From: an uncultured Pelagibacteraceae bacterium
GTDB lineage: Bacteria > Pseudomonadota > Alphaproteobacteria > Pelagibacterales > Pelagibacteraceae
DNA: 37,720 nucleotides
Direction: 5' to 3'
Assembly: GCA_902624515.1 (NCBI GenBank)
Contig: CACNYE010000006.1
Span: 1-37,720, forward strand
Positions within the stretch are counted from its first letter, which is position 1; every line of letters starts with the position of its first letter. Of this stretch, positions 1 through 6,386 are shown piece by piece. The notes under the pieces are model-generated. The model saw nothing but the letters and a program-made list of their open reading frames with translations. It did no database searches and was not told where the DNA came from. The translations under genes and the position numbers were made by a program.

Positions 1-1046
1 TCTTTAAAATTTTTGTCTCTTAAAAAAAACTTTAAAGCCTTTTCATCTTCACATTCATTTATTTTTCTCAACCAATTTTTTTTTGGTTTTTCATCTAGTG
101 ATTTAGTTAAAGCAAATGGATTATTAAAGTTTAAATTTGAATTCCTCCAAAATAAAAATTGAATTTCACCAAATTTGTGATTTTCGAGTAAATCAACTTC
201 TTCCGCACTAATTTCTTTACATTGTCCAGTAATACCAAAGCTACCATCATTTAAATATCTTCCTGCTCTTCCTGCAATTTGACCAATTTCTGATAAATTA
301 AGTTTTCTTAGTTTTCTTCCATCAAACTTTTTTAAATTTGAAAAATAAACATGATCTAGATCCATATTAATTCCCATTCCTATGGCATCAGTTGCTACGA
401 GAAAATCTACATCACCTGATTGATATAATTCAACTTGAGCATTTCTAGTTTTTGGACTTAAAGAACCCATTACTATAGCAGCACCTCCCTTTTGCCTTCT
501 GATTAATTCTGCTATCGCATAAACTTCTTCTGCTGAAAAAGCTATTATTGCAGTTTTTCTATCTATTCTTGAAATTTTTTTGTGACCTGCATAGGAAAGT
601 TTTGAAAGCCTATTTCTATTAATAAATTCTATATCATCATCTAATTTTGATATTATATTTTTTATAGTGTTTGATCCCATTAACATAGTTAGCTTATTAC
701 CTCTTAAATTTAATAACCGATCGGTAAAAATATGACCTCTTTCATGATCAGCACACATTTGTATCTCATCAACGCCAACAAAATCTAATTGTTTATCAAT
801 TGGCATGGACTCTACAGTACATAGAAAATATCTAGCATTTGCTGGTATAATTTTTTCTTCGCCAGTTATTAAGGCAACTTTTTCTAAATCAACTTTCTTT
901 ATTACCTTATCGTAGACTTCTCTCGCAAGTAATCTCAAAGGGAAACCAATCATTCCACTATCAAAAGACAACATTGTTTCAATAGCCAAATGAGTCTTAC
1001 CAGTATTTGTTGGACCAAGAACAGCCGTAATTTTATTTTTTATCAT
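1..1046 (-). CDS. Suv3-like ATP-dependent RNA helicase, N-terminal part (runs off left edge)
   Basis: About 348 residues are visible from an ATG at 1046 with no stop before the left edge, so the C-terminus is missing. Helicase motifs appear in order: Walker A GPTNTGKTH near residue 10, GFPLRLLARE near 36, LITGEEKI, motif II VDEIQMCADHERGH near 98, GSLSPKTRNAQ, motif V ATDAIGMGINMD near 220 and motif VI QIAGRAGR near 255. The DEIQ motif II and this set of blocks match the Suv3 family (the mitochondrial RNA-degradosome helicase and its alphaproteobacterial relatives), which unwinds RNA using ATP. The start is supported by an AGGA about 8 bases upstream and by Walker A lying close to the N-terminus, as is usual in the bacterial members. 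It is divergent from the TRAP operon. The function in bacteria is inferred from family membership only. Confidence 0.85.
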   Translation of the reverse strand, partial: MIKNKITAVLGPTNTGKTHLAIETMLSFDSGMIGFPLRLLAREVYDKVIKKVDLEKVALITGEEKIIPANARYFLCTVESMPIDKQLDFVGVDEIQMCADHERGHIFTDRLLNLRGNKLTMLMGSNTIKNIISKLDDDIEFINRNRLSKLSYAGHKKISRIDRKTAIIAFSAEEVYAIAELIRRQKGGAAIVMGSLSPKTRNAQVELYQSGDVDFLVATDAIGMGINMDLDHVYFSNLKKFDGRKLRKLNLSEIGQIAGRAGRYLNDGSFGITGQCKEISAEEVDLLENHKFGEIQFLFWRNSNLNFNNPFALTKSLDEKPKKNWLRKINECEDEKALKFFLRDKNFK

Positions 1047-1090
1047 TTCTATCCTTGGTATGCATTTTTTTTTACCTACCAAATATAGTT

Positions 1091-1125
1091 GGTCATAAAG
1101 AACAAAAATAGACTAAAACATGACC
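1091..1125. promoter_or_regulatory. Inverted GGTCAT / ATGACC half-sites in a divergent intergenic region
   Basis: GGTCAT at 1091-1096 and its complement ATGACC at 1120-1125 lie in the 218-base gap between the helicase and the TRAP operon. The spacing of 23 bases between the arms is wide for one dimer site. The left arm with its flank (GGTCATAAA) recurs upstream of gltD at 12452-12460. This could be a pair of operator half-sites or chance. Confidence 0.25.
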
Positions 1126-1218
1126 GAATCGGATGGTAAAAAGTTCTCATTTAATTTTCAAAATTTATTCTAACATTAAGTTTTAAACACACAAAACTTT
1201 ATTTGAATTAGTAGTATT

Positions 1219-1224
1219 TATAAT
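1219..1224 (+). promoter_or_regulatory. Candidate -10 box for the TRAP operon
   Basis: A perfect TATAAT lies 40 bases upstream of the binding-protein ATG. It would give a leader of about 34 bases carrying the AGGAG at 1256-1260. No good -35 hexamer sits at the right distance, and TATAAT is frequent by chance in DNA this A+T rich. Confidence 0.35.
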
Positions 1225-1264
1225 GATAACCTAAATTATATTTAAATTAATCGATAGGAGAAAA

Positions 1265-2272
1265 ATGTTTAAAAAATTACTAAAAAGTTTTGCAATTGTT
1301 TTATTCTTGTCTAGTAGTTTTGTAGGAAAAGCTATTTCATCTGAATTAACTTTTTTTACTATTGGTACAGGTGGAACAGCTTATACATATTATCCAGTTG
1401 GTGGAATGATAGCAAATGCAATTTCAAAACCTCCAGGTTCTAGAGAATGTGGAAAAGGTGGAAGTTGCGGCGTAGACGGACTTATAGCTTCTGCAGTATC
1501 ATCAAGAGGTTCTGTTGATAACGTTAATGCTATTTTATCTGGATTAAGAAATTCTGGATTTGCACAATCTGATGTAGCTTATTGGGCTTATACAGGCACA
1601 GGAACAATGGAAGGTAAAGAGCCTGCTAAAGATTTAAGAACAATAGCAGCTTTATTTGAAGAACATATACATTTAGTGACTCTTAAAGACAGTAAGATAA
1701 ATTCTGTAAAAGATCTTAAAGGTAAAAGAGTTTCATTGGATGAGCCTGGTTCAGGTACATATGTTGATGCACTATTAATTTTAGAAGCAAATGGTCTTTC
1801 AGAAAAAGATGTGAAAGCAGAGGCACTTAAAGGTAATGCTGCAACTGACGCTCTAAGAAATAAGAAAGTTGATGCAATTTTTGTAGTTGCTGGATACCCA
1901 ACAGGTGCAATTGTTGAATTAGCTTCATCAGTACCAATTAAACTTGTTCCAATTGATGGTGCGGGCGCAAAAAAATTAACTGACAAATACGGTTTTTTTT
2001 CGCAAAGCGATATTCCATCTGGAACTTATGAGAATGTAAAAACTACAAGCACGGTAGCGGTCGGTGCTCAATGGTTTACTTCAGCAAAAGAGGATAAAGA
2101 ATTAATTTACAAAATTACAAAAGCTCTTTGGAATAAAGAGTCGCGTAAATTAATGGATGTTGGTCATGCTAAAGGAAAAACTATTACACCTGATACTGCT
2201 TTATCAGGAGTAGGTGTACCTTTGCATCCAGGTGCTGAAAAATTTTATAAAGAAGCAGGCCTACTTAAATAA
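1265..2272 (+). CDS. TRAP transporter solute-binding protein, TAXI family
   Basis: This 335-residue periplasmic binding protein captures a substrate for the fused TRAP permease encoded next. Residues 1-25 form a signal peptide: Lys-rich start, hydrophobic core IVLFLSSSFVG, then an Ala/Ser-rich cleavage zone. The mature protein opens with TFFTIGTGGTAYTYYPVGG, the hallmark of the TAXI family (named for TRAP-associated extracytoplasmic immunogenic). Two cysteines near residues 62 and 68 (CGKGGSC) could form a disulfide, as in many TAXI proteins. A GSVDNVNAI block and a DEPGSGTYVDA block typical of the family follow. The start is well supported by an AGGAG four bases upstream. A terminator-like hairpin follows directly, which may keep binding protein in excess over permease. 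The substrate cannot be told from sequence; TAXI systems include carboxylate and glutamate-type transporters. Confidence 0.93.
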   Translation: MFKKLLKSFAIVLFLSSSFVGKAISSELTFFTIGTGGTAYTYYPVGGMIANAISKPPGSRECGKGGSCGVDGLIASAVSSRGSVDNVNAILSGLRNSGFAQSDVAYWAYTGTGTMEGKEPAKDLRTIAALFEEHIHLVTLKDSKINSVKDLKGKRVSLDEPGSGTYVDALLILEANGLSEKDVKAEALKGNAATDALRNKKVDAIFVVAGYPTGAIVELASSVPIKLVPIDGAGAKKLTDKYGFFSQSDIPSGTYENVKTTSTVAVGAQWFTSAKEDKELIYKITKALWNKESRKLMDVGHAKGKTITPDTALSGVGVPLHPGAEKFYKEAGLLK

Positions 2273-2284
2273 AGATATATAATT

Positions 2285-2316
2285 AAAACCCTGGATTAAA
2301 AGTCCAGGGTTTTTTT
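2285..2316 (+). terminator. Intrinsic terminator/attenuator-like hairpin between TRAP binding protein and permease
   Basis: An 11-base-pair perfect stem, AAAACCCTGGA (2285-2295) with TCCAGGGTTTT (2303-2313), has a 7-base loop and ends in a run of seven T (2310-2316). The next gene's ATG begins at 2317, right after the T run. The only Shine-Dalgarno-like bases (AGGG, 2306-2309) lie inside the 3' arm. It has the form of a partial terminator or 3'-end stabiliser that lowers permease expression relative to the binding protein. Confidence 0.8.
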
Positions 2317-4311
2317 ATGGAAAATTCGAAAAAAAATATTGATTTTGAGGCAATAGAAAAAAAATATGATCCTCAATTATCTTTCAGAGAAATTGGCTCT
2401 AAATTAAATATTGTAATAATTACATTGTTAGTATCAATGTCTGTTTACCATTTTTGGGCATCAGGATTTGGTTTAGTTCGTGAAGTTTTGCATAGAGGAA
2501 TTCATATTTCTTTTGTGATAGGTTTAGTTTTTTTTCTTTTTAGCTGGAAAAGAAAAAAAAATTCAAGTTTTTTTAGTTTTCAAAATGTAGATGTAATAGA
2601 TTACATTTTTGTATTTTTAGCCGTATCTTCAGCATTATATTTACCATTGTTACCACCTGAGATTTTAGCTCAAAGAGTAGGTAATCCAGAAACTATTGAT
2701 GTATTTATGGGTTCAATTTTAATTGTTTTAACACTAGAAGCTACTCGAAGGTCTGTAGGACCTACATTGCCTTTGATAAGTATAATTTTTATTTTATTTG
2801 CAATTTTTGGACCATATGCACCAGGCGCTCTTAAACATGGAGGAACTTCCTGGTTAGGTTTTGTAAATCATATTTATATCACAAATCAGGGTGTTTATGG
2901 AATAGCCGTGGGGGTAATGGCTCAATATGTATTTCTATTTATCCTTTTTGGAGTTTTAGCTACAAAAGTTGGATTAGGAAAATTATTTATTGATTTATCT
3001 ATGTTAATTGCGGGAAAATTTTCAGGTGGACCTGCAAAAGTTGCAATTTTTTCATCAGCATTTATGGGAACAATATCAGGATCATCTATAGCAAATACTG
3101 TTACTACAGGATCTCTTACTATACCTGCAATGAAAAAAGTTGGGTATCCTTCGCATTTTTCAGGAGCTGTTGAAGCTGCATCTTCTACAGGTGGTCAGAT
3201 AACTCCACCAATTTTGGGTGCTGCAGCTTTTATTATGGTTGAATATTTGGAAATTCCTTTAAAGGATATTTTAGCAGCAGCACTTATTCCCGCTCTACTT
3301 CATTATTTTGGAATTTTTATTATGGTCCATCTCGAAGCAAAAAAACTTGGTTTAAGAGGTTTAAGGCAGGAAGAAATGCCTAACTTATTAAAAGTTATAA
3401 AAGATAATTGGTTATCACTCTTACCTTTGATCATTTTAGTATATTTTATTCTAAGCGGACGCACACCTGACTTTGCTGCTATTTATGGAATCATTTCATG
3501 TATTACTATAGGTTTTATTAAACCTAAAGATAGGTTAACTCTAAAAGATCTTTGGAATTGTCTAGCATCAGGAGCAAAAAATACTTTAGCAGTTGGCGCT
3601 GCTGCAATTTGTGTTGGAATTATAGTTGGTGTTGTAACTTTGACTGGAGTAGGTTTTAGATTGGGTTTTGTAGTTATTCAGACTGCGGGAGATATAAGTA
3701 ATTTTTTTTCAAATATTTGGCCAATATCTTTTTTTTCATTTGAGGATTTAAGATTATTTTTTTCTTTAGTTTTAATAGCAATTTCTTGTATTATAATGGG
3801 TGCAGGAATACCGACTACGGCTACTTATATAATTCTTGTTGCAGTGGCTGCACCTGCACTTGCACAACTTGGTATTGAACCTTTAGTTGCACATTTTTTT
3901 GTTTTTTACTATGGAGTTCTAGCTGATATTACACCACCTGTTGCTTTAGCAGCATATGCAGCATCAGGCATAGCTAAATCAAATCCTTTCAAAACTGGAA
4001 ATACTGCTTTTAGATTAGGTATTGCCAAAGCATTAGTTCCATTTGTATTTGTTTATTCGCCTTCTTTACTATTAATTACTGGTGAGTTTCAAACTAATCA
4101 ATTAATGATAACACTTATTGGAACTTTAATTGGTATTGCCTTAATTGGAATCGCATTTACTGGATATTGGTTTCGGCCACTTATGAAATATGAGCAAATT
4201 ATTATCGGTATAGGGTCTTTATTTTTTGTTGCTCCTGGAACTGGTTCTATGATTATTGGTTTGTTGATTGTGCTACCAATATTATTTTTACAATTTTATA
4301 AAAAAAACTAA
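2317..4311 (+). CDS. TRAP transporter permease, fused DctQ-DctM type
   Basis: This 664-residue inner-membrane protein joins the small and large TRAP membrane subunits and imports the substrate delivered by the TAXI protein, driven by an ion gradient. The first about 120 residues hold the small-subunit-like helices after a soluble acidic start. The DctM-like part follows, with signature stretches FSGGPAKVAIFSSAFMGTIS, GSSIANTVTTGS and EAASSTGGQITPPILGAAAF near residues 229-300 and a second half-repeat with MGAGIPTTATY and ADITPPVALAAYAASG near 490-560. The length is typical of TIGR02123-type fused permeases. The ATG is the only sensible start, because the next Met lies inside the first helix region, yet it directly follows the T run of a terminator-like hairpin. 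Its stop overlaps that of the opposing thioesterase by four bases. Confidence 0.93.
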   Translation: MENSKKNIDFEAIEKKYDPQLSFREIGSKLNIVIITLLVSMSVYHFWASGFGLVREVLHRGIHISFVIGLVFFLFSWKRKKNSSFFSFQNVDVIDYIFVFLAVSSALYLPLLPPEILAQRVGNPETIDVFMGSILIVLTLEATRRSVGPTLPLISIIFILFAIFGPYAPGALKHGGTSWLGFVNHIYITNQGVYGIAVGVMAQYVFLFILFGVLATKVGLGKLFIDLSMLIAGKFSGGPAKVAIFSSAFMGTISGSSIANTVTTGSLTIPAMKKVGYPSHFSGAVEAASSTGGQITPPILGAAAFIMVEYLEIPLKDILAAALIPALLHYFGIFIMVHLEAKKLGLRGLRQEEMPNLLKVIKDNWLSLLPLIILVYFILSGRTPDFAAIYGIISCITIGFIKPKDRLTLKDLWNCLASGAKNTLAVGAAAICVGIIVGVVTLTGVGFRLGFVVIQTAGDISNFFSNIWPISFFSFEDLRLFFSLVLIAISCIIMGAGIPTTATYIILVAVAAPALAQLGIEPLVAHFFVFYYGVLADITPPVALAAYAASGIAKSNPFKTGNTAFRLGIAKALVPFVFVYSPSLLLITGEFQTNQLMITLIGTLIGIALIGIAFTGYWFRPLMKYEQIIIGIGSLFFVAPGTGSMIIGLLIVLPILFLQFYKKN

Positions 4312-4733
4312 CCGCCTGGTCCTAATTCTGAGGGTTTAATCTTTAAAATCTTCCATACACCTGAAGCTGAAGTAATAATTTTATTTTTACATTTTAATTC
4401 ACAAAACAAAAAGACTAATGATTTTGTTTTTTTTTGAATTTTTACATGACCTAAAATTTCATCTCCAATCTTAGATGTTCCTATAAATTTCAGATCTAGT
4501 GAAATTGTTACACAAGGAGCATTGTCAGCAGTTCTGTGTGCTGCTGTTCCTGCCCCAGCATCTATCAAGGCTGATAGATATCCTCCATGCGTTATTCCAG
4601 CAGCATTTAAATGATTTTCATTAATTATAGATTTAAATTCATATTCATTATCGGAAATATTTCTAAACATAACACCTCCGTTATGTTTCATAAATCCTTG
4701 TTTTAAACTAATTTGTTCAAATTTTTCAGACAT
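4308..4733 (-). CDS. PaaI-family hotdog-fold acyl-CoA thioesterase
   Basis: A 141-residue single hotdog domain, the usual size for PaaI/YbgC-like thioesterases that hydrolyse acyl-CoA esters. The family motif is visible: Asn43, Gly46 and His49-Gly50-Gly51 in HLNAAGITHGG, followed by the central helix YLSALIDAGAGTAA. The strand TISLDLKFIGTSKIGD and the closing SASGVWKI are also typical. The natural substrate is unknown. The gene begins six bases after the stop of a putative 32-residue membrane peptide on the same strand and would be co-transcribed with it, and perhaps with tRNA-Arg. Its stop TAG shares the bases CTAA with the TAA stop of the convergent TRAP permease. Confidence 0.88.
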   Translation of the reverse strand: MSEKFEQISLKQGFMKHNGGVMFRNISDNEYEFKSIINENHLNAAGITHGGYLSALIDAGAGTAAHRTADNAPCVTISLDLKFIGTSKIGDEILGHVKIQKKTKSLVFLFCELKCKNKIITSASGVWKILKIKPSELGPGG

Positions 4734-4739
4734 ATTTTT

Positions 4740-4838
4740 TTATAATACAAAAGTTAAAATTAATAAAATTATAAAAATAATTAAAAAAAAATATATTACA
4801 GACATTTGAAGAGAGACTTTCATTAACCATTTTAACAT
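4740..4838 (-). CDS. Putative 32-residue single-span membrane peptide
   Basis: A short open frame lies between tRNA-Arg and the thioesterase on the same strand. The product starts MLKWLMKVSLQMSV and continues as one unbroken hydrophobic stretch rich in Ile, Leu and Phe (about residues 13-32), ending at TAA. An AGGA lies about five bases before the ATG, better than most starts in this window. The stop is six bases from the thioesterase ATG, so translation could be coupled. It resembles a small inner-membrane protein with a basic cytoplasmic N-terminus. I know no family for it. A+T-rich DNA readily encodes hydrophobic stretches, so chance is possible. Confidence 0.5.
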   Translation of the reverse strand: MLKWLMKVSLQMSVIYFFLIIFIILLILTFVL

Positions 4839-4853
4839 ATTTATCCTTAGTTT

Positions 4854-4930
4854 TGGTGCGCCTGCTAGGAGTCGAACCCAGAACCTCCTGGTCCGTAGCC
4901 AAGCGCTCTATCCAGTTGAGCTACAGGCGC
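4854..4930 (-). tRNA. tRNA-Arg (anticodon ACG)
   Basis: The full cloverleaf reads on the minus strand: acceptor GCGCCTG paired with CAGGCGC, D-arm GCTC...GAGC, anticodon stem CTTGG/CCAGG with loop CTACGGA (anticodon ACG, presumably read as ICG for CGN codons), T-arm CTGGG-TTCGACT-CCTAG, then the discriminator A. The CCA end is encoded (4854-4856). It sits 15 bases upstream of the small membrane peptide gene on the same strand. Confidence 0.97.
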
Positions 4931-5002
4931 ATTTATAATTTTATTTAATTATAGTATATTAATTTTTAGTGTATTTTAATTATAAGACAAATCTAAAATT
5001 TT

Positions 5003-6178
5003 ATGACTGATAAATCAAATGATGTAGTCATTGTAAGTGCAATTAGAACACCAATAGGTAGTTATAAAGGTTCATTAAAAGATATAAGTTCTCATCAACT
5101 TGGATCCATTGTGATTAAAGAGGTTTTAAAAAAATCTAAATTTAATAAAGATGAGATTGATGAAGTAATATTTGGCCAAGTATTGACAGCTGGTGTGGGG
5201 CAAAACTCAGCTAGACAAGCTGCAATAAATGCTGGTATTCCGATTTCAAAACCTGCTCATGTAATTAATCAAGTATGTGGATCTGGACTTAGGGCAGTTA
5301 TATCAGGATATCAATCTATTAAATTAGGAGACTCATTGAATGTAATCTCCGGAGGGCAAGAAAATATGTCAATAACTCCACACTCAATTTTTTTTAGAGA
5401 CCAAAAAAAAATTTCAGAAGATAAATTATTAGATACAATGATCAATGATGGATTGATGGATGCATTCAATAATTATCATATGGGTGTAACGGCAGAAAAT
5501 ATTGCAAAAAAATTCAATATATCAAGACATGAACAAGATGAATTTGCTTTAAGTTCTCAAAAAAAAACAAAAACTGCTATTCTTGAAAATAAATTTAATG
5601 ATGAGATAATTAAAATAAACTATAAAGGCAATATTTTTGATAGAGATGAACATCCAAGAACTCAATTAAAATTGTCTGATTTAGAAAAATTAAAAACAGT
5701 CTTTCAAGAAAATGGAACTGTTACACCTGGTAATTCTTCAGGAATTAATGATGGTGCTGCTGCTTTATTATTAACAACTTTAGAACAATCAGAAAAAAAA
5801 TCAATTAAACCATTAGCAAAAATTGTATCATGGGCTTCGGTGGGAGTCGATCCTAGTCTAATGGGTTTAGGACCTATAAATGCTGTTCGTAAAGCTGTTA
5901 GAAAAGCAAAATGGAGTTTAGATGAAATTGATTTATTTGAGATTAACGAAGCTTTTGCCTCTCAGAGTATAGCAGTAATTCGTGAACTAGATATTGATCA
6001 AAAAAAAGTAAATGTTAATGGTGGAGCAATTGCCCTTGGTCATCCAATTGGGGCTTCAGGTGCAAGAATACTTGTGACTTTAATACATGAAATGAATAGG
6101 CAAAAAAAAGATAAAGGTTGTGCAACACTTTGTATAGGTGGAGGAATGGGTATAGCTATGTGCGTTGAGAGAATTTAG
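5003..6178 (+). CDS. Acetyl-CoA C-acetyltransferase (thiolase)
   Basis: A 391-residue biosynthetic-type thiolase that condenses two acetyl-CoA to acetoacetyl-CoA or runs the reverse cleavage. All catalytic landmarks are present: the acylated Cys92 in NQVCGSGLRAV, NEAFASQ, His347 in GGAIALGHPIGASGARI and the proton-handling Cys377 in CIGGGMG. The N-terminus VVIVSAIRTPIGSYKGSL is standard and the length fits PhaA/AtoB proteins. There is no clear Shine-Dalgarno before the ATG. No phaB or phaC is nearby, so polyhydroxyalkanoate synthesis is not implied; ketone-body, isoprenoid or amino-acid breakdown roles are open. The stop TAG overlaps by four bases a small open frame on the other strand. Confidence 0.93.
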   Translation: MTDKSNDVVIVSAIRTPIGSYKGSLKDISSHQLGSIVIKEVLKKSKFNKDEIDEVIFGQVLTAGVGQNSARQAAINAGIPISKPAHVINQVCGSGLRAVISGYQSIKLGDSLNVISGGQENMSITPHSIFFRDQKKISEDKLLDTMINDGLMDAFNNYHMGVTAENIAKKFNISRHEQDEFALSSQKKTKTAILENKFNDEIIKINYKGNIFDRDEHPRTQLKLSDLEKLKTVFQENGTVTPGNSSGINDGAAALLLTTLEQSEKKSIKPLAKIVSWASVGVDPSLMGLGPINAVRKAVRKAKWSLDEIDLFEINEAFASQSIAVIRELDIDQKKVNVNGGAIALGHPIGASGARILVTLIHEMNRQKKDKGCATLCIGGGMGIAMCVERI

Positions 6179-6291
6179 GAATTAATTTTTCCGTATTTCT
6201 CTTCCAATAAAATTTTTTGTATCCATATTTTAGCATCTATATATGAGCTAACTTTTGGTTGAATAAGTGTTTTTAATAACTTTTTAATCAT
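6175..6291 (-). CDS. Putative 38-residue small protein
   Basis: An open frame from ATG at 6291 to TAA at 6175-6177 fills most of the gap between the thiolase and aceE. The product is Lys- and Ile-rich, beginning MIKKLLKTLIQPKVSSYI and ending EEKYGKINS, and could be a short amphipathic helix. Its stop shares the bases TTAG with the thiolase stop, the same four-base overlap as three other convergent pairs here, which is mild support. There is no Shine-Dalgarno and no family that I recognise. It could be a chance frame. Confidence 0.35.
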   Translation of the reverse strand: MIKKLLKTLIQPKVSSYIDAKIWIQKILLEEKYGKINS

Positions 6292-6364
6292 TTTTTGAGT
6301 ATGGAAATAAAGAGTGTCTAAAAATTGAGCAGAATGTGTTAAAATTAGCAATTAACTATATTTT

Positions 6365-6370
6365 TATAGT
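6365..6370 (+). promoter_or_regulatory. Candidate -10 box for aceE-aceF
   Basis: TATAGT lies 16 bases before the aceE ATG in the 95-base stretch not covered by the small minus-strand frame. A start about seven bases downstream would leave a leader of roughly 10 bases and no Shine-Dalgarno. There is no convincing -35 (TTAAAA at 6339-6344 is 20 bases away). Confidence 0.25.
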
Positions 6371-6386
6371 GTATAAGACATAAAAA

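Noticed and set aside
1588..1986. 132-codon minus-strand open frame inside the TRAP binding-protein gene
   Set aside because: It is a Ser/Ala-rich shadow of the conserved binding protein with no recognisable domain.
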